From an uncultured Mycoplasmatota bacterium (GTDB lineage: Bacteria; Bacillota_I; Bacilli_A; Izemoplasmatales; Izemoplasmataceae): a stretch of 64,000 bases of DNA. A program made the translations under genes and the position numbers. Each line of letters begins with the position of its first letter. Positions within the stretch are counted from its first letter, which is position 1. The notes beneath the pieces are model-generated. The model saw only the letters and a list, made by a program, of their open reading frames with translations, was not told the origin of the DNA and made no database searches. Below, piece after piece: positions 24,510 through 32,990 of the stretch. The stretch covers positions 62,001-126,000 of the forward strand of contig CAJXLP010000001.1 in assembly GCA_913056275.1 (NCBI GenBank), written 5' to 3'.

Positions 24510-24918
24510 CTATGACTCCATTTCCATCGAAGGTGAGCACTTTATGGTCGGCCGTGTGTGTAAACTTTATAAAGATGGTCTGCACCGGTAACCGGGACTC
24601 GATGCGCGAGGCCCACTCACAGAAAATATAGGCGTCAGAATCATCCAGGGCATCGTCTAAATCTTCGGAATCCGGTCCGATTCGATACGCGTCCATATGA
24701 TGAAGCTTCGGGGGCCCATATGTTTTGAGGATTGTAAAAGTCGGAGAGTCTACGGTGTCTCTCAGTCCAAGTGCCTCTGCACAGTATTTGACGAAGGTCG
24801 TTTTCCCCGCACCTAAGTCCCCATCAAGGGCCACGCAAATGCCTGGGTTTAAATGCGCTGCTACGGTTTCTGCGAGCGCCTTCGTGTCTGCTAATTGATC
24901 GATATTTCGCTGGATCAT
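24487..24918 (-). CDS. tsaE: tRNA threonylcarbamoyladenosine biosynthesis ATPase TsaE
   Basis: A 143-residue P-loop ATPase that powers turnover of the TsaB-TsaD complex. ALDGDLGAGKTTFVKYCAEALG near residues 31-52 holds the Walker A motif, VDSPTFTILKTY is the conserved switch region and HMDAYRIG follows. It is the first gene of the tsaE-tsaB-rimI-tsaD operon and is transcribed divergently from the diacylglycerol kinase-like gene. No strong ribosome site precedes ATG 24918; a weak GCAGGG lies upstream. Confidence 0.95.
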   Translation of the reverse strand: MIQRNIDQLADTKALAETVAAHLNPGICVALDGDLGAGKTTFVKYCAEALGLRDTVDSPTFTILKTYGPPKLHHMDAYRIGPDSEDLDDALDDSDAYIFCEWASRIESRLPVQTIFIKFTHTADHKVLTFDGNGVIDEDIFSD

Positions 24919-24948
24919 ATTCCCTGCTTCTTAATAAATGACGTAAGG

Positions 24949-24954
24949 TATAAT
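24949..24954 (+). promoter_or_regulatory. -10 box for the diacylglycerol kinase-like gene
   Basis: TATAAT at 24949-24954 with no convincing -35 box. Transcription would start near 24961, giving a leader of about 25 bases before GTG 24986. Confidence 0.5.
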
Positions 24955-24985
24955 AAGTCTATCATGAATTCCAGTGAGGCGCCTA

Positions 24986-25837
24986 GTGCCGTTAATTATC
25001 TATAATCCAAAATCACGAAACGGTCATCCTCAAAAGAAGATGAAATCGTTTCTCAAAAAGACGTTTAAGGATGGTGAAACGCCGCGTATTATCGACGTCA
25101 CCAAAGAACCCGATTTGCCGGGAATTTTAGCGACCTGGCCCGTCGATGATCCCGTCTATTTACTGGGGGGTGATGGCACGATTAATCACTTCGTTAATCA
25201 AGTATTTGATCAGTTGCCTTTGCCGTTTCCCATCATCCTCATTCCCCTCGGAAGTGGCAACGATTTTTCAAGAACTCTAAAACGCACGCCCACCGATACT
25301 CAACCCGTCTACAAAATGACGACCCAAGACGGCCCTAAATACTTCGTCAATGGGATGGGCGTTGGCATCGACGGAGTGATTGGAGAACGCGTCAATCAAG
25401 CCCTGAAAAAAACGCGCCTCACCTATTTCATCCAAACCATTAAAGGCTTACTCACTTACACGCCACAAACCGTCACCGTCACGACCGATACACTGACACG
25501 TTCATTTGACAAAACGTTTCTGGTCGTCGCGAGTAGTGGCCAATACTTTGGCAGTGGGATGCGGATTTCTCCAAATGCCACATGGGATGACCCAGGACTT
25601 GATATCATCATTGTCCACGCGATTTCACGAATCAAATTACTGGCCATCTTTTTATCGATTTATGTAGGCGGCCATCTGCGCTTTAAAAAGCACGTTTTCC
25701 ATACGCAAAGTCAATCACTTAAGATAAAGCTTTCGCAGTCTTCAGTCGCCCAAACAGACGGAGAAACATGGCCCAATCAAACGGTAGTGTCGGTCACCAT
25801 GACCGAGAAAAAAACGGCATTCCGCTTAGCGCGGTAA
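24986..25837 (+). CDS. YegS/DgkB-like lipid (diacylglycerol) kinase
   Basis: A roughly 283-residue member of the diacylglycerol/sphingosine kinase catalytic family. The N-terminal PLIIYNPKSRNG, the nucleotide-binding LLGGDGTINHFVNQ near residue 65 and IPLGSGNDFSRTL near residue 90 are the family signatures; AQTDGETWP near the C-terminus is also typical. It probably phosphorylates diacylglycerol or a related lipid at the membrane. The GTG at 24986 has GAGG six bases upstream and fits the family N-terminus; an in-frame GTG at 24974 lacks a ribosome site. It is transcribed alone, away from the tsa operon, and faces pgi. Confidence 0.87.
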   Translation: MPLIIYNPKSRNGHPQKKMKSFLKKTFKDGETPRIIDVTKEPDLPGILATWPVDDPVYLLGGDGTINHFVNQVFDQLPLPFPIILIPLGSGNDFSRTLKRTPTDTQPVYKMTTQDGPKYFVNGMGVGIDGVIGERVNQALKKTRLTYFIQTIKGLLTYTPQTVTVTTDTLTRSFDKTFLVVASSGQYFGSGMRISPNATWDDPGLDIIIVHAISRIKLLAIFLSIYVGGHLRFKKHVFHTQSQSLKIKLSQSSVAQTDGETWPNQTVVSVTMTEKKTAFRLAR

Positions 25838-25854
25838 GCCGTTTTATTTTTTTT
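25808..25854. terminator. Bidirectional terminator between lipid kinase and pgi
   Basis: AAAACGGC (25811-25818) pairs with GCCGTTTT (25838-25845), with an inner CCGC/GCGG stem. T-rich tracts follow on the plus side and an A-run precedes it, so it can serve both convergent genes and includes the ends of both coding regions. Confidence 0.75.
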
Positions 25855-27151
25855 GAGCGTCGAGTTTTTTCTTAGCCTCTTCAAAGCCGGGTTTTCCAAG
25901 GAGCGCAAACATGTTTACTTTGTACGCTTCGACCCCTGGTTGGTCAAACGGATTGACTCCACTTGCAGCCCCACTAAGTGCCACGACGTAACAGAAGAAA
26001 TACAACAGTTCTCCGTACGCCTCAGCCGATAACTCTTTGAGTGCGATGTGTGCGTTGGGGACGTTGCCATCCACGTGCGCAATCTGCGTGGCGATGCGGG
26101 CTTTTTCATTGACCCAAGCCACCGGTCTATCGGCTAAATAATTGAGTCCGTCCAAGTTCTTTTGATCGATGGGGACGCGTGTTTCTGCGAGTGGGTCTTC
26201 CACGGAAATGACGGTTTCAAAAAAGACTTTTTCACCGTCTTGAATCATTTGTCCAAGGGAATGTAAGTCGGTCGAAAAACCGGCACTAGCGACAAACAAC
26301 CCGCGCCCATCTTTGCCTTCACTTTCACCGAAAAGTTGTTTCCACCATTCAGCGGTAAACTTCAATTTGGGTTCGTAGGTGACCAATATTTCGATCTTTT
26401 TACCCGTGCGGTATAGACTTTGTCTGAGTGTCGCATAGTCAATCGCATCCGCGGCGTCTTTTTGATACGTAGTCGCCGCCGTTTTGGCGCCCTTTAAAAA
26501 GGCCTTCACGTCGATGCCCTTCACGGCCATGGGAAAAATGCCAACGGCAGAAAACACACTGAAGCGGCCTCCGATATCACTCGGTACATCAAACGTCTCG
26601 TAACCTTCTTGATCGGCGAGCGCTCTTAATGCTCCTTGGTTCGGATCCGTCGTCGCGACGATTAATGATTGCGCAGTTTTCGGACCGACGTGTTCAATTA
26701 ATAAGCGTTTGAGTAACCGAAACGCGAGCGCCGGTTCGGTCGTTGTTCCTGATTTGGAAATTACGTTGATCGCGAAGTCTTTCGTTTTGAGATATTCGAT
26801 GAGTTCACTGAGGTACGATTCTGAGATCTGATGCCCTGCAAAAATGACTTCCACAGACTCATCATTGAAGTAAGGGCTAAGTGCGTCCATCGCCGCTTTC
26901 GCGCCAAGGTAAGATCCCCCAATGCCGATCACGACTAATACCTCAATTTCTTTTTTCAGATCATCGGCTTTGGCAATGATTTTATCCACTGTCTCATCAC
27001 TGAGTGGATTGCCTGGCAGCCAGCCCAAATAGTCTGAGCCTTTGATCGTTCCTTCGTGCAACTGAGCGCGAGCTTTTAGTACGTCTTTTTTTGTGGCCTC
27101 ATAGACGTCGTCTGGTATAAACGACCGAATATGCGTTGAATCAAATGTCAT
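25844..27151 (-). CDS. pgi: Glucose-6-phosphate isomerase
   Basis: Pgi interconverts glucose-6-phosphate and fructose-6-phosphate in glycolysis. The 435-residue length is that of the short bacterial form. IGIGGSYLGAKAAMDAL near residue 77, VISKSGTTTEPA near 130 and GRFSVFSAVG near 190 form the sugar-phosphate-binding sites, with the catalytic Glu in the LFGESEGKDG region near 270 and FDQPGVEAYK near the C-terminus. ATG 27151 follows AGGAGG. It is probably a single-gene unit. Confidence 0.96.
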   Translation of the reverse strand: MTFDSTHIRSFIPDDVYEATKKDVLKARAQLHEGTIKGSDYLGWLPGNPLSDETVDKIIAKADDLKKEIEVLVVIGIGGSYLGAKAAMDALSPYFNDESVEVIFAGHQISESYLSELIEYLKTKDFAINVISKSGTTTEPALAFRLLKRLLIEHVGPKTAQSLIVATTDPNQGALRALADQEGYETFDVPSDIGGRFSVFSAVGIFPMAVKGIDVKAFLKGAKTAATTYQKDAADAIDYATLRQSLYRTGKKIEILVTYEPKLKFTAEWWKQLFGESEGKDGRGLFVASAGFSTDLHSLGQMIQDGEKVFFETVISVEDPLAETRVPIDQKNLDGLNYLADRPVAWVNEKARIATQIAHVDGNVPNAHIALKELSAEAYGELLYFFCYVVALSGAASGVNPFDQPGVEAYKVNMFALLGKPGFEEAKKKLDAQKK

Positions 27152-27199
27152 GGGAGTCCTCCTAAATGTATGGTGATTATTGGCAGAAAAAAACAGCCT

Positions 27200-27526
27200 T
27201 TACTCGCTGTCTTTTTGGGCGTTTTCCAACCAAGTTTCTAACATTTCTTTCAAAGGCTTAAAGCCACTTTCAAGTTCAATGTTATACCGCTTTTTCTTTT
27301 TATGCAGCGCTTTGTATGAGAGTGAAATTTTTCCATCATCAGCGACGTCAATGACTTTTAAATCAATCGTGTCTCCGACTTCAACGAAATCTTCCACATC
27401 ACGAACAAATTGATTGGAAAGCTCGGATATGTGTATCAGCCCGGTCGTGTTTTCGTCAATCTTGACGAAGGCGCCATACGGTTTAATGGCCGTAATTTCG
27501 CCGTTTACAATATCGCCCGTTTGCAT
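27200..27526 (-). CDS. Small S1-domain RNA-binding protein
   Basis: A 108-residue protein with one S1 domain: GDIVNGEITAIKPYGAFVKI, then TGLIHISELS and VGDTIDLKVIDVADDGKISLSYKAL are the classic S1 strands. A basic KKKKRY linker leads to a short acidic helical tail. It resembles the general-stress S1 proteins of Gram-positive bacteria (YugI/YabR, CvfD), thought to act on ribosomes or translation. ATG 27526 is chosen because GAGGTG lies just upstream; the in-frame GTG within that site is unlikely. A -10 TATAAT at 27554-27559 gives it a short leader of about 20 bases. Confidence 0.85.
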   Translation of the reverse strand: MQTGDIVNGEITAIKPYGAFVKIDENTTGLIHISELSNQFVRDVEDFVEVGDTIDLKVIDVADDGKISLSYKALHKKKKRYNIELESGFKPLKEMLETWLENAQKDSE

Positions 27527-27576
27527 GATTAACACCTCGCTTTCTTAGCCTTGATTATACCATACGTTTTTTCGAC

Positions 27577-27602
27577 ATAAAAAAAGAGGGGCTCCCCTCT
27601 TT
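27577..27602 (-). terminator. Terminator of the flavoprotein-YutG operon
   Basis: AAAGAGGGG and CCCCTCTTT pair with only a two-base gap between their cores (so the loop takes a few G/C bases), followed by T residues on the minus strand. It ends the six-gene operon just after the YutG-like stop codon. Confidence 0.85.
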
Positions 27603-28107
27603 ATCCATATCGGTGGGCAATGCTCGATGCAGCCGCAGCGGCAATTGCTCCGACAATATCATCTAAAAACGTGTGGCATTTGTCGGCTTTTTTGCCGTCT
27701 TCATCCAACGATTTAATAATCCCCATTTTCTTTTTATCGACGTAGCCAAAATTGGTAAAGCCAATCGTTCCATAGACATTGACAATGGCTAAGGCCAATA
27801 TCTCATCGATGCCATACAAACTATAATCGTTTTTAATGATCGATAATAACGGTTCAGACAAGAGATCTTTCTCCGCCAATTCATCGAATTCTAGTCCGGT
27901 TAAAATGGCGTGCTGGACTTCCCGTTTACGGACCACTCGTTCGACGTGATCGAGGCATGTGTCATGATCTAACCCGTCCACATACGGGTGTTGTAAATCG
28001 AGGGTGATATCGGCAATGTCAGACAGTTCGACCCCACGTTTTTGCATCCGCTCAACGACAACATTTCGCTTCTCTAGATCTTCTAAGCGAGACGGCGTGC
28101 GGTCCAT
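27601..28107 (-). CDS. YutG/PgpA-like phosphatidylglycerophosphatase-family protein
   Basis: A 168-residue protein that matches the soluble YutG branch of the PgpA family. RGVELSDIADITLDLQHPY, KREVQHAILTGLEFDELAEK, SLYGIDEILALAIVNVYGTIGFTNFGY and HTFLDDIVGAIAAAAAS are the characteristic blocks. PgpA enzymes dephosphorylate phosphatidylglycerophosphate; whether the YutG branch, which lacks the membrane helices, does the same is uncertain. The ATG overlaps the NifU-like stop codon (TAATG). It is the last gene of a six-gene operon. Confidence 0.85.
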   Translation of the reverse strand: MDRTPSRLEDLEKRNVVVERMQKRGVELSDIADITLDLQHPYVDGLDHDTCLDHVERVVRKREVQHAILTGLEFDELAEKDLLSEPLLSIIKNDYSLYGIDEILALAIVNVYGTIGFTNFGYVDKKKMGIIKSLDEDGKKADKCHTFLDDIVGAIAAAAASSIAHRYG

Positions 28108-28340
28108 TAGATTTGCTCCACGCCAATGATGCCTGGCACTTCTTCTAAAAGAATTGCTTCAACGCCATCAGTCAACGTGGTGTCGACAATGGCACACCCG
28201 ACGCATGCTCCAAGCATTTGGACAAAGACGATGCCGTCTTCGTACCTGACAAACTTAATATCTCCACCATCCCGGTTAATATACGGTCTGAGTTTTTTAA
28301 TAATGACGCGTGCTTGTTTCTCAATTTCTTCAGGATTCAT
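28107..28340 (-). CDS. NifU C-terminal-domain iron-sulfur scaffold
   Basis: A 77-residue protein with only the C-terminal NifU domain: RPYINRDGGDIKFV followed by GACVGCAIVDTTL, in which the CVGC cysteines bind a bridging iron-sulfur cluster. It probably carries assembled clusters to target proteins, like YutI of Bacillus. I chose ATG 28340, which follows AGGAGG; the frame continues 16 codons upstream with no family match. It overlaps the end of the YutD-like gene by 11 bases. Confidence 0.9.
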   Translation of the reverse strand: MNPEEIEKQARVIIKKLRPYINRDGGDIKFVRYEDGIVFVQMLGACVGCAIVDTTLTDGVEAILLEEVPGIIGVEQI

Positions 28341-28617
28341 CGGGCTCCTCCTCTTCACGTTTTGGGGCATCCCCCATGCGTTTAACAATAAAATACGGGG
28401 CGTTGGGTACCGCTGATTCCATCAAAAAGTCAGGAATCTTTGATACGTCATCGTCCATAAAGCCTTTGAGTCTGAGTTTTTCGGCGCTAATATCACCAAC
28501 GATGTACGTATATTTATCAAAGTAAGGGATGTAGCGGTCATTAAAACTTTTCACTTCAAACGCTTCTTTGTGATCTTTGACCAGTTCAAACGGTCCGTGT
28601 TCAGTCTCAATCATCAT
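28330..28617 (-). CDS. YutD-family protein
   Basis: A 95-residue protein matching the YutD family: ELVKDHKEAFEVKSFNDRYIPYFDKYTYIVGD and LRLKGFMDD, then YFIVKRM. Function is unknown; in Bacilli yutD is near the yutG, yutI genes, and that neighbourhood is kept here. The C-terminal EEEEPDES tail is acidic. The ATG at 28617 overlaps the preceding stop (TAATG). Confidence 0.85.
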   Translation of the reverse strand: MMIETEHGPFELVKDHKEAFEVKSFNDRYIPYFDKYTYIVGDISAEKLRLKGFMDDDVSKIPDFLMESAVPNAPYFIVKRMGDAPKREEEEPDES

Positions 28618-28925
28618 TAGTCCTTGTATTCGTAATCGTCAGGGTCGATGATGTATTCACTCTCATCAAGTTGATACTCATTGACTTCTTTTTTCTTCAT
28701 TCCGCTCTTCGTTTTCGCGTGTTTCACCTGGGCACCTTCCGAACGGGTCGGTAACACAAGTGCTAAGACAATATAGATTAAGAGGACGGTTCCACCCGTA
28801 AAAACAAACAGTAAAACGGTCAAAAAGCGAACCAATCCGACATCGAGATTGTACGTTTCGGCAATCCCGCTGCAGACCCCTGAAATAATCCGGTCATTGG
28901 CACTTTTCATCAATTGTTGATTCAT
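28617..28925 (-). CDS. PspC-domain membrane protein
   Basis: A 102-residue protein. Residues 1-60 form a PspC domain: SANDRIISGVCSGIAETYNLDVGLVRFLTVLLFVF, with membrane helix and VLLIYIVLALVLP as a second hydrophobic stretch. The C-terminal 40 residues are charged (KKKEVNEYQLDESEY...DDYEYKD) and probably cytoplasmic. PspC proteins respond to membrane stress, although here the phage-shock partners are missing. GAGGTG lies seven bases before ATG 28925, and the gene starts three bases after the PAS/GGDEF-like stop. Confidence 0.85.
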   Translation of the reverse strand: MNQQLMKSANDRIISGVCSGIAETYNLDVGLVRFLTVLLFVFTGGTVLLIYIVLALVLPTRSEGAQVKHAKTKSGMKKKEVNEYQLDESEYIIDPDDYEYKD

Positions 28926-28928
28926 CGT

Positions 28929-30056
28929 TTACACCTCTTGAATGGTAAAGTTTTCTTGCAAGTCTTCACTGAGTGACAGCCTTAATGCATCGATAACGGT
29001 CGGCTTTAATTCGAGCGCCGATATATCAAACCGCCGGACATTCAGCATGCCAAAGTAGGGATACACACTTTCTTTAATGCCGCCCATATCGATGGTCGTT
29101 TGCAATAAAGAACTATCTTCACGCAAGGCTTTTTCTAGCATCGCGGCTTTTCTTGAATCTTGGATGAGCATGATAAACAAAATACCTTGCAAGCGATAAA
29201 TGGCGTCATCTTTTATAAAATGATATTTCATTTTCTTCAAAAATTCGCCCATCATCATGTCTCCGACATCACGGCCATATTTGGCATTTATGCCTGGAAT
29301 ATTGGTCAAACGCATGGCCACAATACTGTACGGATTTTGCGCGTGATGAAGGGTCATTAAGTGGGTATCTAAGTCACTTTCTTGGGGAAGATAGTTTAAC
29401 ACATCCACGTCGGTTTTGGGAAACATTCGGACTTCGGACGGCCGAACTTGCATCACGCGCATCGCCTGTTTATCGGCTTTAACCGACCGCCCTTTTTCTT
29501 CCACCCAAATCTGTTTGGCGGCTGCTTGAATGCGGTATTTCACGTGATATTTTTTGCCTGTCTTGATGGATTTTTCCCACGCTTCTTTGAGGGCCGGGAC
29601 ATCATCGGGGTGAACGCGCGCTAAATATTCTTCTTCTGACATTTCTGGATCACTCACCCCGAAAAGATCGCTAAGCGGTTCAGTGATGAACATCTCCCCT
29701 TTAGCATCTTGATAAATCATCCCGTCATCCAAGACTTCCAGTGTTCCGACGAATCGGTGTCTTAAAGTTTCTGATTGTGTCAATAACGTTTGGTATTTCT
29801 CGTTTAATGATTGAAAACTTTCGGAATCATCTTGGCCTTTAATGACATTGCCTAGATGAAAAAATAATACGGTGCCGAATGCCCCGGCGTAAATTAGCCA
29901 GTGTGGGTCTGCAAAAAACGGCGCTACATCAAACGTGACGAATCCGTAATACGTCACGATCAACCCGGCCCAGAAAATATCGAGTAAGCCTTTCTTAAGC
30001 CGCCAGAATTTTAAGCCGATCATTAAAAGCCAAGCACCAATGGCCGCATAAATCAT
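28929..30056 (-). CDS. Membrane PAS protein with degenerate GGDEF domain
   Basis: A 375-residue signalling protein. Three hydrophobic segments (about residues 2-18, 28-45, 52-70) are followed by a short coiled linker (80-100), a PAS domain at about 100-210 with HPDD at 149-152, and a C-terminal region (about 235-365) with the GGDEF fold layout: SIVAMRLTNIPGINAKYGRDVGDMMMGEF and IYRLQGILFIML. In the active-site position GG[DE]EF is replaced by QGILF at 290-294, so cyclase activity is unlikely and it may serve as a binding or sensing domain. It overlaps its upstream 696-residue neighbour by 4 bases, which suggests the two proteins work together. Confidence 0.8.
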   Translation of the reverse strand: MIYAAIGAWLLMIGLKFWRLKKGLLDIFWAGLIVTYYGFVTFDVAPFFADPHWLIYAGAFGTVLFFHLGNVIKGQDDSESFQSLNEKYQTLLTQSETLRHRFVGTLEVLDDGMIYQDAKGEMFITEPLSDLFGVSDPEMSEEEYLARVHPDDVPALKEAWEKSIKTGKKYHVKYRIQAAAKQIWVEEKGRSVKADKQAMRVMQVRPSEVRMFPKTDVDVLNYLPQESDLDTHLMTLHHAQNPYSIVAMRLTNIPGINAKYGRDVGDMMMGEFLKKMKYHFIKDDAIYRLQGILFIMLIQDSRKAAMLEKALREDSSLLQTTIDMGGIKESVYPYFGMLNVRRFDISALELKPTVIDALRLSLSEDLQENFTIQEV

Positions 30057-32143
30057 ACGAATTCCTCCGAGCGAAATTCGATATAATCTCGCTTATCTTG
30101 CAAGTAGATAAGGCGGATAAAAAACGCACTAATCACAAATAAGATTACCGGCGCAAACCAGACAGATAACCCATACGATAATCCGAGCAATATAAAGCTT
30201 AAACTGACTGCTTGACTCATTCTTAAATTGAACGTATTTACATATTTTTTTGAAAGCTCATTGCGCACAGGATCAAACGTAAACTCGCGGTCTAAAACGC
30301 CCGAGATATGTGGATTCAAAATGAACAACGTGAGCCCCAAGAAAATCCAGAACACGCCCATATTAATCGGCACTAAAACAAGGAAAAAGCTGAGGATGAC
30401 AAGGCCGATCCCAAGCACACTTTCAAACCGTGTGAAGGTTCGGTATCGCATCAAGTAAATCGTCTCTTTGAAAATTAACCACGCCCCGAATGTAAAGGCG
30501 ATAAATGCGGCATCGTCCAACACCCATAAAAGCATTAACACAAAGGCGTTCGCAATCATTCCCCAATACGGCAACCGTAAGGCATCTTTTCGCGACCCTT
30601 TTTGGATGGCTTTCATAAACCAGCGTTTCAATGATTCATCCGCCTCAACGGCGTCGGCTTTTTGTGGGTGGTCAATTAATTGTGTCAACGTATCGACTGA
30701 CATCTGGATGGTTTGATCAGCCGTTTCAATCCGTTCAGCACCGGATTTCTTAACTTTCATCGAAAGTGTTTGGTACCCGGCTTTTAAAGTAATTGATTGG
30801 GGCTTTGCAGCGTGCATACGAAGCATCAATTGTTCCGCCGCTTGGACCATGATGGACGAGCGTTTGGGTGATGTTTCAAGTTGGATGGCTTGGTCCATTT
30901 CTAACCCGAAATAGACCCCCTTTAATAATCGTTCTAACAGTGGTTTTTTGAGCGCATTATTCATGGGAACTTGCATCCACTTCGGTGCGTCCCATAAATC
31001 ATCACTCACTTCTAAGTGGTGAAAGATGGCAAAATCGTCATATAAATGCGTTTCATTACGGCGGAATGGTTGGCGTTCAACGGCGTCAATGATGTGACTT
31101 TCAAATCCTTTAAAGTGACGATCAACGAACGTTAAAATTAATCCTTTATCCGCCGCACTTACGACTTCAATGCGGACGTATCCAGGAAGTTTTTGATTGA
31201 GTGTCGGCCACGGAATGATTTTTAAATGATCAAATAACGGTGTCATTCGAAAATGAATGGGCACCTTTATCGACTGTGTGAGCCACGCAGGGTCTACTGC
31301 AATATCCAACCACCGATAGGTAATCGCTTCAGCGTTGGGGCGGGTGGCATCACCTAAAATAAACCGGGTGACAAACTCCGTGTTATTTTTCAATCGTACG
31401 GTGTAATCGAGCCCGTTGAATACCGTTCGTTCAAGGGCCGATGTGTAGTACGTTGCGGGTGCATTTTTTTTAAACGCTTTGACCCAATCACTAAACGTCA
31501 TTGGACTGACGGCGCCATCTTCTTCAAAGGCTGTGATGTATAACATGAGGTATTCTTTGACGAGTATCTCTGAAAGCGGGGCTGGATACAGCTCGCTAAA
31601 ACATTGGACACTTGCTTTGAGGGCGGGGTCCGTAAAATAGGCATCTAACCACCGATCAACCGTGAGCGTTGCCCATTTTCCCCACACATCTAGGACGCTT
31701 GATTCGGTGTGATACGTCGTGGGCTTTAGTGCTTTTGCGTAAGCGATATAAAACGTATGAATGTCGGCCATTAATCGATCAATGGCTTCGGCGTGCTGGG
31801 GAAAATGACGAATTAAATAAATGCGAAAATCAGCTTTTGATTGGCCCCGTGTTAACACACGGCCATCTTTTAAAATGACTTTGTGCTGGGCACTTTCTTG
31901 CGTTTTTTTTAAGACACCGTCCATATTTAAAAAAGCCAACAGTTCTTGGCTTATGCCGGTGCGTCCAATTCGGGCCATCTCATGATTCATTTTTGGATTC
32001 TTTTTAGATGCTGTGAATTGGTCTTCTAAATAATGATCGAAGGCTTTTATATGAGCCACTTTATGCCCATTATTTTGCAAGGTTGCAACGCTTGCATAGG
32101 CACTTAAATCATTGCCGATCACGCATACGTCAAATTGCTCCAT
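30053..32143 (-). CDS. Flavoprotein-like N-terminus fused to multi-pass membrane C-terminus, unknown function
   Basis: A 696-residue fusion I cannot assign. The N-terminus QFDVCVIGNDLSAYASVATLQNNGHKVAHI has the beta-alpha-beta outline of an FAD-binding amine-oxidase/phytoene-desaturase fold, but the GxGxxG loop is replaced by GNDLSA. Residues to about 480 show the two-lobed spacing of that superfamily without clear catalytic motifs. Residues about 525-690 form some six membrane segments, and the last residues (KRDYIEFRSEEFV) are cytoplasmic. It could be a redox or sensing protein that lost its flavin. ATG 32143 follows AAGGAG; a GTG one codon upstream is less likely. First gene of the six-gene operon, coupled to the PAS/GGDEF-like gene. 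Confidence 0.68.
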   Translation of the reverse strand: MEQFDVCVIGNDLSAYASVATLQNNGHKVAHIKAFDHYLEDQFTASKKNPKMNHEMARIGRTGISQELLAFLNMDGVLKKTQESAQHKVILKDGRVLTRGQSKADFRIYLIRHFPQHAEAIDRLMADIHTFYIAYAKALKPTTYHTESSVLDVWGKWATLTVDRWLDAYFTDPALKASVQCFSELYPAPLSEILVKEYLMLYITAFEEDGAVSPMTFSDWVKAFKKNAPATYYTSALERTVFNGLDYTVRLKNNTEFVTRFILGDATRPNAEAITYRWLDIAVDPAWLTQSIKVPIHFRMTPLFDHLKIIPWPTLNQKLPGYVRIEVVSAADKGLILTFVDRHFKGFESHIIDAVERQPFRRNETHLYDDFAIFHHLEVSDDLWDAPKWMQVPMNNALKKPLLERLLKGVYFGLEMDQAIQLETSPKRSSIMVQAAEQLMLRMHAAKPQSITLKAGYQTLSMKVKKSGAERIETADQTIQMSVDTLTQLIDHPQKADAVEADESLKRWFMKAIQKGSRKDALRLPYWGMIANAFVLMLLWVLDDAAFIAFTFGAWLIFKETIYLMRYRTFTRFESVLGIGLVILSFFLVLVPINMGVFWIFLGLTLFILNPHISGVLDREFTFDPVRNELSKKYVNTFNLRMSQAVSLSFILLGLSYGLSVWFAPVILFVISAFFIRLIYLQDKRDYIEFRSEEFV

Positions 32144-32165
32144 CACATCTCCTTCTGTCCCCTTA

Positions 32166-32171
32166 ATTATA
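32166..32171 (-). promoter_or_regulatory. -10 box of the six-gene operon
   Basis: TATAAT on the minus strand at 32166-32171 gives a transcript beginning near 32159, about 16 bases before ATG 32143. No good -35 is seen; the region is occupied by the cdaA terminator. Confidence 0.5.
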
Positions 32172-32177
32172 GCATAG

Positions 32178-32203
32178 TAAAAAAGCCGAGCTCGGCTTTT
32201 TTA
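32178..32203. terminator. Terminator at the end of cdaA
   Basis: AAAAGCCGAG and CTCGGCTTTT form a ten-base perfect palindromic stem with A and T tracts on either side. It includes the TAA of cdaA. Confidence 0.85.
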
Positions 32204-32935
32204 TTGGCGGAAATATTGGTTTAAATACAGCAATAATGATTCTTTAGAAATGTCTAAATCGAGTTTTCCATCTAAGGCGATGGACACTTCGCCAGTCTCT
32301 TCTGACACGATAATGGTAAAGGCGTCAGTAACTTCACTAATTCCCAATGCCGCCCGGTGTCTTGACCCTAAACGCTTGGGGATGGCTTGTGACTCACTGG
32401 TGGGATAGTAGGCCCCTGCGCAAACCATCATTTGATCGACAATGATGATGGCTCCGTCATGAAGGGGCGACTGGGTCATAAAGATGGACGCCATAAGGTT
32501 GGCGTTGATCGGCGCATTTAACGGACTTGCTTTATCGATGTATTCACTTAAGTCATCATCGCGTTTAATCGTAATGATGGCTCCAATCTTCCGGTCCACG
32601 AGGTATTGAATGCCCTCGATTAAGTCCGCTTGCGACTGTTCGTACAAGTTGCCCATGAATTTTCCCAGCTTCAGTTGTTTGAGCATCCACTTAATGTCTG
32701 CCTGATTGACAATAAACATCAAAAAGACAATCGGTAAGGCCTTAATGACGTGAATGGCAATCGCCTCGGTTGAACTTGGAAACTCTTGAATGAATAAATA
32801 GATCGACGCACCCGCCATCAGGAATAAAACGAGCTTTAATGTTCGGTACAAGCGTAAATGCACCTTTAGCCGAACCGACGCGGTAAATAGCGTAAATAGG
32901 TACACGTATATAATTAATAAATCGAAGTTGCTCAT
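32201..32935 (-). CDS. cdaA: Diadenylate cyclase CdaA
   Basis: CdaA makes the second messenger c-di-AMP from two ATP molecules. The 244-residue protein has about three N-terminal membrane segments and a DAC domain from about residue 95, with the DGA motif at 160-162 and the RHR motif at 192-194, both required for catalysis. ATG 32935 is chosen, after a GGGGG stretch and matching the usual CdaA start; the frame is open 11 codons further. In most Bacillota cdaA is followed by the regulator cdaR and by glmM; both are absent here and cdaA stands alone, divergent from nrdJ across a shared intergenic region. Confidence 0.93.
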   Translation of the reverse strand: MSNFDLLIIYVYLFTLFTASVRLKVHLRLYRTLKLVLFLMAGASIYLFIQEFPSSTEAIAIHVIKALPIVFLMFIVNQADIKWMLKQLKLGKFMGNLYEQSQADLIEGIQYLVDRKIGAIITIKRDDDLSEYIDKASPLNAPINANLMASIFMTQSPLHDGAIIIVDQMMVCAGAYYPTSESQAIPKRLGSRHRAALGISEVTDAFTIIVSEETGEVSIALDGKLDLDISKESLLLYLNQYFRQ

Positions 32936-32990
32936 GAAGCCCCCAAATAGTTGTGTAAAAAATAGCAATTTATGATAAATCTATGATATA

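Noticed and set aside
24964-25005. Short upstream reading frame MNSSEAPSAVNYL before the lipid kinase
   Set aside because: It begins a few bases after the expected transcription start with no ribosome site and overlaps the real gene in another frame, so it is probably chance.
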